Shown here piece by piece: positions 15,931 to 25,142 of a DNA stretch of 37,681 bases (positions are counted from its first letter, which is position 1; each line of letters opens with the position of its first letter). The notes below the pieces were generated by a model. That model was not told the DNA's origin. It was given only the letters and a program-made list of their open reading frames with translations, and ran no database searches. Location: the IMG/VR virus record IMGVR_UViG_3300043411_000346, positions 1 to 37,681 of that record; one strand, 5' to 3'. Origin of the DNA: a virus. Both the position numbers and the translations under genes were made by a program.

Positions 15931-16374
15931 ATGGCAATCGCAACAGGAACAGCGATGTTGGTCGGCGCGGGTATCGCAGGTGCGACACAGCTTGCGTCTG
16001 GTCATTCGGCGTCAAATGCGGCACGAGACGCGGCCACGGTGGAATCGAAGTACACCGCTGAAGCCTTGGCTGACGCCAGAGCGGAGCGTGAGTATCAGCG
16101 CACGTTGGACGAGCGCAACCGCAACGACGCCATCGAGACACGCGACTACAACCGCGCGCAGTACGGTGACTACGTGGGCCGGTTGTCGCCCTACGCAAAC
16201 GCCGGCACGAAAGCCGTGACACGGCTCTCAAACAACCTCGGGGGTAACTTGGCGTCGGTTGTCCCATCGAACGGGAACGGCATGGTGAATCTGGCCGACA
16301 AACACGGGCGGGTGCGTCCGGTGCCAGCAGCGCAAGCGGAGAAATACATCGCTCTCGGCGCGAGAAAGGTCTAG
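15931..16374 (+). CDS. Small internal virion / ejection-type protein
   Basis: This is a 147-residue protein. I chose the ATG at 15931, after GGAGG at 15918-15922. The first 25 residues are small and hydrophobic (TAMLVGAGIAGATQLASG), followed by a charged helix (DARAEREYQRTLDERNRNDAI). The C-terminus GRVRPVPAAQAEKYIALGARKV is like a short module at the ends of phage ejection proteins (VP-x-AE-x-Y-x2-LGA). It lies first of four likely ejection genes, like P22 gp7. Confidence 0.6.
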   Translation: MAIATGTAMLVGAGIAGATQLASGHSASNAARDAATVESKYTAEALADARAEREYQRTLDERNRNDAIETRDYNRAQYGDYVGRLSPYANAGTKAVTRLSNNLGGNLASVVPSNGNGMVNLADKHGRVRPVPAAQAEKYIALGARKV

Positions 16375-16377
16375 ATC

Positions 16378-17262
16378 ATGATGGCGAAGGTGATTCACAC
16401 GCTCGACGGCGACTACAACGAAGACGGCACCAGCTTCACAGGCCGCGAACCGCGCACGATGGACGACACGGCGACTCAGGCCGACGTGACGACCACGGGC
16501 GAGCAGCCGATGGGCTTCGCTGACTTGATTCGACAGGCCATCATCAAGGCGTATCCGACGAAATCAAAGGATGCGAACTGGCTCAACAGTCAAGTGAGCT
16601 ACTACGTCGCTAAGCAGGGCACCGAAGGCAAAGACGACGCCTACTACATCAAGCGCGCCTCGGGCTGGCAGGCGGGTAAGGATGATTGGGCTGAGGCGGG
16701 CGAGTTCGCCAACGGCGCGGGATGGGACGGCGGCGACGGGGCTGACGGCTTTGATTGGGACACCGCAGAGTTGGCCCCACCAGAGCAGTACACGGCGCTG
16801 GATCGGCCCGACTACCTACAGGGCGAATACGTCCCCCCAACCTGGGGCGAGACGTTCCAAGCGCCATCCATGTCGGAACTCCAGAAGGACCCCGGCTATC
16901 AGGCGCGACTGGCGGCGGCACAGAAGGGCTTCGAGCGCAGCGCGGCGGCGCGCGGCTCCATACTCTCTGGCGGCTCTCAGGTGGCGCTCGGACGGCAGCA
17001 GCAGGAGCTTGCGGCGAACGAGTACTCCAACGCCTTCGGACGCGCCTACGACACGTACCAGCAGCGCTACGGGCAGTTCCAAGACAAGTTGACGGCATCG
17101 GCTGGGGCGCGCGGTATCAATGAGAACGCCTATCAGACGGACGTGACGAACAAGCTGAACCAGTACGGCAACCGCTACAACGTGTGGCGGGATGCGAAGG
17201 ATGACCAGTTCCGGCTGGCTGACTTGGGCCTGAACGCGACGACGGCGGGAGTGCCCCGATAG
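16378..17262 (+). CDS. DNA-ejection-region virion protein
   Basis: This is a 294-residue protein. Residues about 170-230 carry a pattern I know from phage ejection-region proteins: YQARLAAAQKGFERSAAARG, then SILSGGSQVALGRQ and NEYSNAFGRAYDTY. Earlier parts are acidic and Gly/Asp-rich (GWDGGDGADGFDWD). A second ATG follows the first. It probably rides inside the head and leaves with the DNA, as P22 gp20 does, but this is inferred. Confidence 0.65.
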   Translation: MMAKVIHTLDGDYNEDGTSFTGREPRTMDDTATQADVTTTGEQPMGFADLIRQAIIKAYPTKSKDANWLNSQVSYYVAKQGTEGKDDAYYIKRASGWQAGKDDWAEAGEFANGAGWDGGDGADGFDWDTAELAPPEQYTALDRPDYLQGEYVPPTWGETFQAPSMSELQKDPGYQARLAAAQKGFERSAAARGSILSGGSQVALGRQQQELAANEYSNAFGRAYDTYQQRYGQFQDKLTASAGARGINENAYQTDVTNKLNQYGNRYNVWRDAKDDQFRLADLGLNATTAGVPR

Positions 17263-18599
17263 TGGCCTCCGTCGCTGAACTCCTCTTGCAGCAGGGGCGG
17301 TCACAGGGTGACGCGATCCGCCAGCGCGGCGACATTCGCGCGCGGACGTATGCGAACCTTGGCGGCATCGCGCAGCAGGCCATTGGGGATTACCAGCAGA
17401 ACCGAGAGCAAGAGAACGCTGCGCGCGTGAAAGCGGAGCGCGAAGCCTTGCGGTCGAAGCCGTTTGAAGGTGGCGCGATCCCGCTGAAGGGCACCGACTT
17501 GCTGCAGTACGGCTACACGCCGGAAGAGGCTGGCCGCTACCAGACGATGTTGGAATCAGCCGACAAGATGGCGCGGGGCGAAGTAGCTGACGCCAAAGAC
17601 AAGGTGGGGTCGATCGCGCTAGGCATGAAAGTGCTTCCCGCGCCGATTCAGGCGAAGGCCTACACCATGCTTCGCCCATTGCTCGTGAAGGCCGGTGTGG
17701 CTGGCGAGAATGACCTACCGCAAGAGTTCACGCCGGAGTTGATCGACTACGCCCTGAATGCCACAGGTCACGCTCCAGCCGATCTGAAGCCAGAGAAAAT
17801 CGAAACGCGGGACGCTGACGGCTCTACAAAGATTCAGTTTGTGACGCCGAAGGCTGGGCAGGAGTTCACGAGCGCGCCAGTGCCGAAGGCAGACGAAGGC
17901 GCGTATGTGGTTGTGCCCGGTCCAAACGGAAAGCCTGTGCGGAAGTGGGTGCCTAAGGAGACGCTGGCGTCTACTGGCGTCGAAGAGTACCAAGAGCCGA
18001 AGACGTTCGCGCCGAAGGACGAGCGTATTGTGCAAGTCATGGGGCCGAACGGTTCGCCGGTCTGGGTGCGTGAGTCTGAAGCGGTCGGCAAGCCAGCCGC
18101 GCAAGCGCCACGCGCCGTGACGGGCGCGGAACGTCAGGCGTTGGCATTCTTCAACCGCGCCAATGACGCCATCCAAACCATCACGCCGCTGGAGGCCGAA
18201 GTGGCCAAGATGGGGCTGGCTGGGCAGACGAAGCTTCAATACGCGCCGAACTGGATGCAGAGCGACGTCGGCCAGCAGTACCGGCAATCACAGCGCGCCT
18301 TTACAGAGGCGAGACTCCGCAAGGAATCGGGAGCGGCGATTCCGGTTGATGAATACGAGAACGACGCCAAGACGTATTTCGCGCAGCCGGGTGACAGCCA
18401 GAAAACTATCCAGCAGAAAGCGGCAGCGCGCGCGAAGGTGCTTGAAGGCTTGGGCTATTCGGCCGGCAGAGCTTACGACGAGTTCTATGGCGAGCCGTTT
18501 AAGAAGATGGGCGGCAATGCGTTTGATACGGGCATGAATCTGAATGTGGCCCCGCCGACGCGCATCCGCTACGACATCAACGGGAACGTCATCAAGTAG
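17262..18599 (+). CDS. Ejection-type internal virion protein
   Basis: This is a 445-residue protein. The GTG start overlaps the TAG of the upstream gene. It begins with a helix AELLLQQGRSQGDAIRQRG, then RTYANLGGIAQQAIGDYQQN, and goes on as long amphipathic helices rich in Ala, Gln, Lys and Glu. No enzyme motif was seen. The size, helical character and position before the large gp16-like gene fit an ejection protein. Confidence 0.6.
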   Translation: MASVAELLLQQGRSQGDAIRQRGDIRARTYANLGGIAQQAIGDYQQNREQENAARVKAEREALRSKPFEGGAIPLKGTDLLQYGYTPEEAGRYQTMLESADKMARGEVADAKDKVGSIALGMKVLPAPIQAKAYTMLRPLLVKAGVAGENDLPQEFTPELIDYALNATGHAPADLKPEKIETRDADGSTKIQFVTPKAGQEFTSAPVPKADEGAYVVVPGPNGKPVRKWVPKETLASTGVEEYQEPKTFAPKDERIVQVMGPNGSPVWVRESEAVGKPAAQAPRAVTGAERQALAFFNRANDAIQTITPLEAEVAKMGLAGQTKLQYAPNWMQSDVGQQYRQSQRAFTEARLRKESGAAIPVDEYENDAKTYFAQPGDSQKTIQQKAAARAKVLEGLGYSAGRAYDEFYGEPFKKMGGNAFDTGMNLNVAPPTRIRYDINGNVIK

Positions 18600-18606
18600 G
18601 CCAACC

Positions 18607-20466
18607 ATGCAGACCAATCAGCAAGGCTTTGTCATCGTTGGTTCGGACGGGAAGACCGAGCACGAGTTCCCCGCTGGGATGGACCCGAAGAAAGCCGCAG
18701 AGATCGTGCGCCGTCAAGAAACAGGCGTCGGTCAGCAGCCACAGCAGCCGCCTCCGCAGCAGCCCGCGCAGTCGCCGTCTATTCCCGCGCAGATCGGTGA
18801 CGTGATGGGACGCTACGGGAAGCAGGTCGCGAAGAATGTGACCATGCCTCTGCGCCATCCGGTCGACACCGCGCAAGCCGTCGTAACTGCACCCTACCAG
18901 GTGCTCAAGTCGCACATGGACGAAGCGCAGCGCGCCTATGACTCGTGGCAGCGTGGCGACCGTGGCGAAGCTACGCTTGAGGCTCTGGCGTCTGTGGTGC
19001 CGGTGATCGGCCCCATGCTTGACCAGTTTGTTCGGCGCACGGCAAGCGGCGAAGGCCCAGAGGTGGCGGGTGACATCACGGCGATGATGGCCCCGGCAGC
19101 GGCGGCTAGATTGCCCGGTGCTATTCGTGCCGCCGGGAAAGTAGCGACGACACCAGAATCAGAAGCCTTGAGCTTCGTCCAGTCTCGCGGTGTGCCGGTT
19201 GATGTGGCCACGCAGAGCGGTAACGGCTTTCTTCGCAACGTCCAACAAGCCGCAGAGAAGGCGTCATTCCTTGGTGGGCGAGTGGGCACGAAAGCCGCTG
19301 AAGGCGTCAAGAGCGGACTGGCCACGCTGGGCGATGTGCTGGCGTCAAAGGCCGGCAGAGGCCAGCCACAGACGTTGCTGGGGGCTGGTGAGGAAGCCGC
19401 GACAACGGTACGCCAGCGCATCAAGGACCTCAGCAAAGAAGCCGACCAAGCGTATGAGGCCATCCGCCAGCGTGAGCAGCAAGGCACGGTCATTGGCATC
19501 AACGTCAAGACGGCCAAGACGAAACTCAAGCCGGTCTACGACCAGTTGGTGCGGGAGTCGCAGCTTGCACAGCCGCAAGGGGCGACACGCACGGCACTGA
19601 TTGCGCTGGATCGGCTCATGTCTGGTCCTGATGTGGCTCCAATGAGCGTGGTCGATGGCGCGCTGAGCGAGATGAAATCGGCCCTACGTTCGGCGGGAGA
19701 CTCGCAGCCGTGGTCCAAAGGCGTCGGTGTCATGCGCGGCACAATTCAGGCGCTCGACAAAGAAGTCATGGACGTCGCGCGCATTCACAAGCTGGATGAT
19801 GCGTTGACGGCGGGTCGCAAAGCCACTATCGACAAATACAACGCGATTGACGTCCTCGACCAGATCGGCGCGGAGCCGGTGGCAGCGGTCAACAAGGTAC
19901 TCGCCCAGAAGGATCGTGGCATTTCTCAGTTGCGCGCGTTGCGGCGAGAAGCGCCGGAAGCGGTCGGTGAAATGGGCCGCGCGAAGCTCGATGAACTGCT
20001 CGGCAAGGCGCGCGAAGGCAAGCACGACACCGTATTGACCGAGTGGCTCAACATGGGCGATGCGACAAAGAAAGAACTGTTTGCGGAGTCACTGGCAAAG
20101 AATCCCGACTATCTGGCCAACGTGACGCAGTTATTCCGCGCGTCCAAGGAACTTCAGAAGTCGATGAACCCGAGCGGCACGGCTGGACAGGCGTTGTCGG
20201 CGGTCCATGCGGCGAACCTTGGGTCAGCGTTGGCCACGGGCAATCTGCAGCAGGCCGTGCTGTCAGCGATCTACGAAGCGGGAGGCGGCATCACCGCGAA
20301 GGCGTTGCGTTCGCCGCGTATCGCCCGTGTCTTGGCGCAAGGGGTGCGCGTTCCGGTACGAACTCCAGCGGCACGAGCGGCTTATCTCTCCACTGTCGCC
20401 AAGGCGTTTCAAGCGGAAGGCTTACCGGTTCCCGCGTTTGCCAGCACAGAACGGCCAGAGCGGTGA
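18607..20466 (+). CDS. Large ejection protein, gp16-like by position
   Basis: This is a 619-residue protein. I chose the ATG at 18607, eight bases after the previous stop; an in-frame ATG at 18544 lies inside the upstream gene. The N-terminus has GSDGKTEHEFPAGMDPKKAA, a short module often at the start of phage ejection or lysozyme-like proteins. A Gln/Pro linker follows, then two weak hydrophobic stretches (ASVVPVIGPMLDQF and AMMAPAAAARLPGAI). The rest is helical. P22 gp16 (609 residues) has the same size and place. No catalytic motif was seen. Confidence 0.65.
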   Translation: MQTNQQGFVIVGSDGKTEHEFPAGMDPKKAAEIVRRQETGVGQQPQQPPPQQPAQSPSIPAQIGDVMGRYGKQVAKNVTMPLRHPVDTAQAVVTAPYQVLKSHMDEAQRAYDSWQRGDRGEATLEALASVVPVIGPMLDQFVRRTASGEGPEVAGDITAMMAPAAAARLPGAIRAAGKVATTPESEALSFVQSRGVPVDVATQSGNGFLRNVQQAAEKASFLGGRVGTKAAEGVKSGLATLGDVLASKAGRGQPQTLLGAGEEAATTVRQRIKDLSKEADQAYEAIRQREQQGTVIGINVKTAKTKLKPVYDQLVRESQLAQPQGATRTALIALDRLMSGPDVAPMSVVDGALSEMKSALRSAGDSQPWSKGVGVMRGTIQALDKEVMDVARIHKLDDALTAGRKATIDKYNAIDVLDQIGAEPVAAVNKVLAQKDRGISQLRALRREAPEAVGEMGRAKLDELLGKAREGKHDTVLTEWLNMGDATKKELFAESLAKNPDYLANVTQLFRASKELQKSMNPSGTAGQALSAVHAANLGSALATGNLQQAVLSAIYEAGGGITAKALRSPRIARVLAQGVRVPVRTPAARAAYLSTVAKAFQAEGLPVPAFASTERPER

Positions 20467-20533
20467 GTGCCGCCGTGACCAAACACCAGAACGCCGCGAC
20501 GGCTTGGCGGTATGACATGCAGAGGGGAATTAT

Positions 20534-22834
20534 ATGGCTGTAGGCGCTCTAATGCCGCTTGTGCGGTACGTGGTCATGAACAACGGCGCAATTGTGCCGG
20601 GAGCGAAGGCGTATTTCAGCCTCTCAGGGACGGACACGCCGCAGCCGGTCTACACCAATTCGGCGCTCACGGTGCCCCATGCGGACCCGGTGGTCGCTGA
20701 CGCAGAAGGCGTCCTCCCGCCGATCTACTTCTCGGCGGTGGCTTATCGGCTAACGATCACGGACGCCAACGGGGCGACGGTATTCCCGGCGACCGATGAC
20801 ATCTACGACTTCGGGGAGGTGCAGCTTGCCGCCTCGGGAGGGTCGGCGCTTGTCGGCTACATCCAGAGCGGATCGGGCGCGGTGGCGCAGACGGTGCAGG
20901 GGCGGCTGCGGCAGAAGGTGTCCGTGGTGGACTTCGGCGCGGTGGGTGATGGCGTCACCAATGACCTTGCGGCCTTCCAGCTGGCCGTCACGCGCGCCGG
21001 CAGCGGTGGGACGGTGTTTATCCCCGCCCTGACCAACGGCAAGTTCTACAACCTCGGGGACGGCTTGGTCATTACGTCCAAACCGAACATCGAAATCGTG
21101 GGCGAGTCGGCCAACGCGGTCATTGCCGCCACCAGCACGGGAGCCTATGCCCTGAGCTTCTATGGCTGCAACGGCTTCAAGGTGCGCGGGCTGACGGTGC
21201 AGGGCGTGGCGGGTGGCGGTGGCGCGATCGTTGTCGGTAAGGCTGACGGCACGGCTCCGTCGTTCTTCGGCACGATTCAGGATTTGACGATTCCGGTCAA
21301 CTTCGACGCTGACGCGATTCTCGGCAATCACTGCATGTCGCTCAAGATCGACGGCATCATTGCCACAGCAGACGCCACACGGCCTTCGACGGATTCGGCG
21401 CTCAATGGCGGCGTCTACGGGCCGAACGTCGCCACGATCACGGCGGCATGCGTAAACATCGTGCGCCAGGCGAGCGGCCAGAGCAACGCCATCACGCTCA
21501 ACGAAATCACGGCGAGCGGCTGGCGCGGGAATGGCATCATGGCCGAGGGTGTCGATTCCATGCTGATTCAGGGCAGAGACATCACGGGCAACTGCCGTAA
21601 CTACTCCTTGCTGACCAATCCGGGACAGATCAAGCTGACGGACTGTTCGCGCGTGACCATCGGCACGGTCTACACCGAGACGCTGGCGGCGGGAACGGCG
21701 AACAACATCTACCTCGATGGCGGCAAGGACGTCGAACTCAACAACGTCATCTATGGCGCAGATACGAGCGTGGCCGGCTTCATCCGACTGACGGATTGCC
21801 AGCGCGGCACGCTCAACAACTGTTTCGGTGAGGGCGTCGAGATTGATAGCACTTGTGTTGATATCCGTTGCGATGCGGTGAGCTACGGCGGCAACGGCGC
21901 TGGGTTTGTGGATAACGGCCTCCGGTCGCAGCGGTCGCGCATGACGAATATTTCGGCGTCTAACCACATGGCCGGTGGTCAGACTCAAGCCGCGCAGATG
22001 AACCTGCTGCGGAATCCCGGCTTGGAACAGTGGACGTCAACGGCAGCACCGGTCGATTTCACGCTGAGTAATTGCACGGCACTCCGCACCGGCACGGGCG
22101 AAGCGGATACGACGAAGTTCCGTGGCCGGTACGCCTGCAAGCTCTCAACGCGCACAAATGCCACGAACGGGCTGGTGTATAGCCTTTCCGACTACAACGA
22201 CGCGACGACGCGCGCGGCGATGGTCGGCAAGAAGGTGACGATTTCCGCATGGGTCTACGTCACGGCTGGGGCTGCGCTTGGACTCTCAGCCGTCTACAGC
22301 ACCGGCACGACCGACGACGCGGTGCCCAACTACACCGTGGGCACGGACACATGGAAGAAGATCAGTGAGACGTTCGTGGTCCGGTCTGGTGCCACCACGA
22401 TGGACGTGCGAATCGTCTTGCGGTCAGATACGACCGTGGCGTACATCGACGAAATGTCCGTGGTGTATGGCGAGGCGCAGACAGACGCGGTGTGCGACCG
22501 GACGACAGAGATTGGCCCGTACGGCTTCATGCAGCTCACCTCGAGCGCCACGCCCACGTTTGACCACGCCGTCGCTCCGTTTCAGTCGATGACGCTCACG
22601 GGCAACGTGACGGGCGTGACGATGAGCAACGGCATCGTGGGCAAGATGCTGACTATCAAGATCACGCAGGACGGCACGGGCGGCTACACGGTATCCGGCT
22701 GGCCGGCGTCGATGAAGTGGAACGCCAACACGGCCCCGGTGTTTTCGGCGGCAGCGAATGACGTGTCGTCAATCACGGTGCAATACGACGGTACGAACTG
22801 GTGGCAAATCGGCGGATTGACGGCGTATCAGTGA
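20534..22834 (+). CDS. Tailspike with pectate-lyase-type beta-helix
   Basis: This is a 766-residue protein. Residues 1-95 form a head-binding-type domain (VPGAKAYFSLSGTDTPQPVY, then VVADAEGVLPPIYF). The beta-helix starts at VVDFGAVGDGVTND (131-144), the usual entry to pectate-lyase-fold spikes. It runs to about 480 as a series of short strands. Near 490 a jelly-roll begins (LLRNPGLEQW). The last 80 residues (TLTGNVTG, YDGTNWWQ) resemble fibre C-termini. It should bind and may cut host polysaccharide; no catalytic residues could be assigned. AGAGGGG precedes the ATG. Confidence 0.85.
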   Translation: MAVGALMPLVRYVVMNNGAIVPGAKAYFSLSGTDTPQPVYTNSALTVPHADPVVADAEGVLPPIYFSAVAYRLTITDANGATVFPATDDIYDFGEVQLAASGGSALVGYIQSGSGAVAQTVQGRLRQKVSVVDFGAVGDGVTNDLAAFQLAVTRAGSGGTVFIPALTNGKFYNLGDGLVITSKPNIEIVGESANAVIAATSTGAYALSFYGCNGFKVRGLTVQGVAGGGGAIVVGKADGTAPSFFGTIQDLTIPVNFDADAILGNHCMSLKIDGIIATADATRPSTDSALNGGVYGPNVATITAACVNIVRQASGQSNAITLNEITASGWRGNGIMAEGVDSMLIQGRDITGNCRNYSLLTNPGQIKLTDCSRVTIGTVYTETLAAGTANNIYLDGGKDVELNNVIYGADTSVAGFIRLTDCQRGTLNNCFGEGVEIDSTCVDIRCDAVSYGGNGAGFVDNGLRSQRSRMTNISASNHMAGGQTQAAQMNLLRNPGLEQWTSTAAPVDFTLSNCTALRTGTGEADTTKFRGRYACKLSTRTNATNGLVYSLSDYNDATTRAAMVGKKVTISAWVYVTAGAALGLSAVYSTGTTDDAVPNYTVGTDTWKKISETFVVRSGATTMDVRIVLRSDTTVAYIDEMSVVYGEAQTDAVCDRTTEIGPYGFMQLTSSATPTFDHAVAPFQSMTLTGNVTGVTMSNGIVGKMLTIKITQDGTGGYTVSGWPASMKWNANTAPVFSAAANDVSSITVQYDGTNWWQIGGLTAYQ

Positions 22835-22844
22835 GGCGGCGGCG

Positions 22845-23243
22845 ATGATTCCTCCCTTTCTCGTGTTTCACCAAGGCGGCGCGGACGTGATTCGTGACGA
22901 GGCGCTGTTGCACCCGTCAATCCGTGCGCGGTTCGTCGAACGTCGGCGGCACCGTCCGCTCTGGCACACCTGCAACGGCATTATCTTGGGCGCATCAGGC
23001 GCGTATGTGGCGTCTCTTGGTGCACAAGGAGCGGTCGTGAATGAATGGACCCAACCCTCAACCGTCATTGCCATCATCGGCATGATCTTTGCGGCAGGAC
23101 AGGTATGGAACGCGCGCCAAGAGGACCGGCGACGGATCAGCAAGATTGAAGATTCCTACGTGACGCGCAGTGAGTTCCAAACGCTGACGCAGAGCGTGCA
23201 TGAAGTGTCGATGAAACTGGACCGGCTGATCGAGCGCCCATGA
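22845..23243 (+). CDS. Membrane protein, holin candidate 1
   Basis: This is a 132-residue protein. Two hydrophobic segments (about 43-62, NGIILGASGAYVASLG, and about 72-89, VIAIIGMIFAAGQVW) are followed by a charged helix that could be a coiled coil (SEFQTLTQSVHEVSMKLDRL). The position just before the endolysin fits a holin or a membrane-anchored lysis factor. It ends in an ATGA overlap with the next tiny gene. Confidence 0.6.
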   Translation: MIPPFLVFHQGGADVIRDEALLHPSIRARFVERRRHRPLWHTCNGIILGASGAYVASLGAQGAVVNEWTQPSTVIAIIGMIFAAGQVWNARQEDRRRISKIEDSYVTRSEFQTLTQSVHEVSMKLDRLIERP

Positions 23244-23419
23244 ACAGGGATAACGGGCGGCATGATATCCCTACGGGTGAGCGGCTGGCCGTACGCTGGC
23301 GTGTCCGCACCCGCCCTATGAGCGAAACGGGGGCGGCAGCGCACGGCGCAGCCGTCTCTCAGCTTATGCGGGACAACGTGCCGTCGTCTATCCCTTCTCG
23401 TGAGAGAATGACGCCGTGA
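23240..23419 (+). CDS. Tiny coupled gene in the lysis block
   Basis: This 59-residue frame starts at the ATGA overlap with the membrane gene and ends in the GTGA overlap with the endolysin, so it exactly fills the space between them. It is basic and hydrophilic (ERLAVRWRVRTRP, then AAVSQLMRDN), with no signal or membrane segment. No function could be assigned. Both precise overlaps make it likely to be real. Confidence 0.6.
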   Translation: MNRDNGRHDIPTGERLAVRWRVRTRPMSETGAAAHGAAVSQLMRDNVPSSIPSRERMTP

Positions 23420-23802
23420 TTCCAGTCTTGAGAGTTCGTGACGCCGCCGTGCGCTTTGATCGCATCTTGCCGTCAGGCTTCCGCATTCTGGCCGCGCTGG
23501 ATCGGCTGGCGACGACGCTTGGCCGCGACGTCGTGCTGACGTGTGGAACTGATTCGCACGTCATGCCTGACCCGCATGTGCGCGGCGAAGCCTATGACGT
23601 GTCCATCAAGGGATGGTCGGCCACTGACATTGACACGGCGCATAAGGAACTCAGGTCGCAGCTTGGCCCAGCGTTCACCGTGCTCTATGAGGTGCCTTCG
23701 CAGCCCTCTGATCCGACACTGCGCCCGATTGCCTACGTCAACTCAAAGGCGACGGGGCCGCATTTCCACATTCAAGTGAAAAAGGGAACGACGTACCCAT
23801 GA
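23416..23802 (+). CDS. Endolysin, M15-type peptidase
   Basis: This is a 128-residue protein with a GTG start. The metal-site pattern HVRGEAYDVS (His54 and Asp61) matches the HxxGxAxD motif of M15 D-Ala-D-Ala carboxypeptidase-type enzymes. The end GPHFHIQV (His116 or His118) gives the late histidine. It should cut peptide bridges in host peptidoglycan as the lysis enzyme. It has no signal peptide, so a holin is needed, and two candidates flank it. Confidence 0.82.
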   Translation: MIPVLRVRDAAVRFDRILPSGFRILAALDRLATTLGRDVVLTCGTDSHVMPDPHVRGEAYDVSIKGWSATDIDTAHKELRSQLGPAFTVLYEVPSQPSDPTLRPIAYVNSKATGPHFHIQVKKGTTYP

Positions 23803-23882
23803 CCAGTTGGATCGGCTTTGGAATCACGACCACAGACCGGGCCAAGCGGCTGGTCAAAGAGATGGAGACAGGGCAGCGATGA
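23799..23882 (+). CDS. Tiny coupled ORF after the endolysin
   Basis: This is a 27-residue frame that starts in an ATGA overlap with the endolysin stop and ends in an ATGA overlap with the next gene. It reads MTSWIGFGITTTDRAKRLVK. It is too short to assign and may mainly carry ribosomes to the next start. Confidence 0.45.
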   Translation: MTSWIGFGITTTDRAKRLVKEMETGQR

Positions 23883-24745
23883 CGTTCCCGACTTTCGAGC
23901 AGCTACAGTTCACACCCACCGCAAGCGCGGCCGGATGCGTCAAGACGCAGACCATCACGGATTGCAAGTACGAGCGCGACACGCTCACAACGGTGATGGA
24001 CCACCCACAGACGTGGCCGTGTGTGCTTGGCCCGTTTGATCCGGCCAACATGGTCTATGCGAATCAGTGGTTCATCGTGCAGCAGCCGGACGGCGTGTGG
24101 CTGGCCGGCATCAGCGAGTATCTGCGCGGCTCCGACAACCCGCCGTATCGTCAGGGCGAGAAGCTCGTCACGCAGCCAATCGCCGGTGATCCGCACTCGC
24201 CCGAAGGGACGCCGGAAGGTTCGCAGTTCTACGCTCGCGACCGATGGGGCGCGCTCTGCGACTGGCGACCGTACGACGGCCAGGTGATCGGCGTGTTCGT
24301 GACGACGCAGCTACGCGGCGGCGAACTCTCGCCCATCCGTGAGCGGTCGAACATGGTGTTTCTGCGGCTGAGTGTGGAGAACGGCACGATCATGTCGACC
24401 ACGGTGGCCGGCGTGGAAGGCGGCACGGTGACGCCGCCCGTTGATCCGCCTGTGCCTCCGGTTGATCCTCCCGTGCCGCCACAGCCGCCTGTGGGCGCGA
24501 CGGTCTACGTAGGCGCGTACGGAACGCCGCTCGAGCCAGCCATCATCAAGGCGTCAGGCGTGGCTGGCAAAATGAACCTCTGCTATGCGGCAGACGGGGC
24601 CGTTGTTTCTGTGGCTCCGAACGGTACCATTGACACGCGGCCAGCCGGCACGGATGGACCGTGGGAACAGGCCACGCTGCAAACGGGCTGCGCGGTCTAT
24701 CTCGTTGACGAAGGCGTACTAGCTGTCCAGGTGGTGCAGGCATGA
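23879..24745 (+). CDS. Two-domain protein with Pro-rich linker, lysis region
   Basis: This is a 288-residue protein. An N-terminal domain of about 185 residues, beta-rich and with four cysteines (for example SAAGCVKTQTITDCKYE), is joined by a linker of PPVDPPVP repeats (about 199-222). The C-terminal domain of about 65 residues (VYVGAYGTPLEPAIIKASG) follows. No signal peptide or known domain was seen. The linker suggests an extended extracellular or virion part. It sits between the endolysin and the second holin candidate. Confidence 0.55.
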   Translation: MTFPTFEQLQFTPTASAAGCVKTQTITDCKYERDTLTTVMDHPQTWPCVLGPFDPANMVYANQWFIVQQPDGVWLAGISEYLRGSDNPPYRQGEKLVTQPIAGDPHSPEGTPEGSQFYARDRWGALCDWRPYDGQVIGVFVTTQLRGGELSPIRERSNMVFLRLSVENGTIMSTTVAGVEGGTVTPPVDPPVPPVDPPVPPQPPVGATVYVGAYGTPLEPAIIKASGVAGKMNLCYAADGAVVSVAPNGTIDTRPAGTDGPWEQATLQTGCAVYLVDEGVLAVQVVQA

Positions 24746-24951
24746 TGAGTCGAGATTCCGGCATTCTGCGCGTCCTGCAACTGTTGGCGGTGCTTTTGGC
24801 CGTCGTGGTTATGACCATCACCAATCCCGCCGAGTACGGACTGAGTCCATTAGTCCTCAAGTGGATCGGGCTGGCGTCCACACTGATGGGCACGGCGGCG
24901 GGCTGGCTGAGCACGTCCCCATTGCCGGGGAAACCGAAGGGCGACCGATGA
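24742..24951 (+). CDS. Two-segment membrane protein, holin candidate 2
   Basis: This is a 69-residue protein. Two membrane segments (about 9-28, ILRVLQLLAVLLAVVVMTI, and about 38-57, LKWIGLASTLMGTAAGWL) are separated by NPAEYGLSP, and the tail is Pro/Lys-rich (LPGKPKGDR). Size and topology fit a class II holin. It overlaps both neighbours by ATGA. Confidence 0.65.
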   Translation: MMSRDSGILRVLQLLAVLLAVVVMTITNPAEYGLSPLVLKWIGLASTLMGTAAGWLSTSPLPGKPKGDR

Positions 24952-25103
24952 AGCTCAACCTCAAGGCGCTGATCGTCAAAGCGGCCAAGGCGCTCGTCAG
25001 CAAGTACGGGGAGCAGGCCATCGACAAGGGCGAAGCCATCGCCGAGGGTGCGATCAAGGCCGGGGCCGACAAGGCACGGAAGAAGCTTCCGAAGACGCAA
25101 TAG
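24948..25103 (+). CDS. Tiny amphipathic-helix protein
   Basis: This is a 51-residue protein, basic and helical throughout (KALIVKAAKALVSKYGEQA, then GADKARKKLPKTQ). It has no clear membrane segment but could lie on a membrane. It is last in the late operon; the next 300 bases hold no gene. It overlaps the holin candidate by ATGA. Confidence 0.55.
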   Translation: MKLNLKALIVKAAKALVSKYGEQAIDKGEAIAEGAIKAGADKARKKLPKTQ

Positions 25104-25112
25104 AATAACCGG

Positions 25113-25142
25113 TTGACACACAACCGCATATCGCGCTAGTCT
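25113..25142 (+). promoter_or_regulatory. Promoter P1, left edge of the accessory island
   Basis: TTGACA at 25113-25118 is followed after 18 bases by TAGTCT at 25137-25142. The -35 region CGGTTGACAC and -10 region GCGCTAGTCT are the same as in the promoter at 26835, and both contain GCATAT in the spacer. The -35 is perfect and the -10 is weak against TATAAT. Confidence 0.65.

Noticed and set aside
20463-20543. 26-codon frame with GTG start at the end of the large ejection gene
   Set aside because: It overlaps the tailspike start and ribosome site and has no ribosome site of its own.
20750-21988. A 412-codon open frame on the minus strand
   Set aside because: It is antisense to the tailspike beta-helix and is rich in Arg, His and Val as GC-rich shadow frames are.
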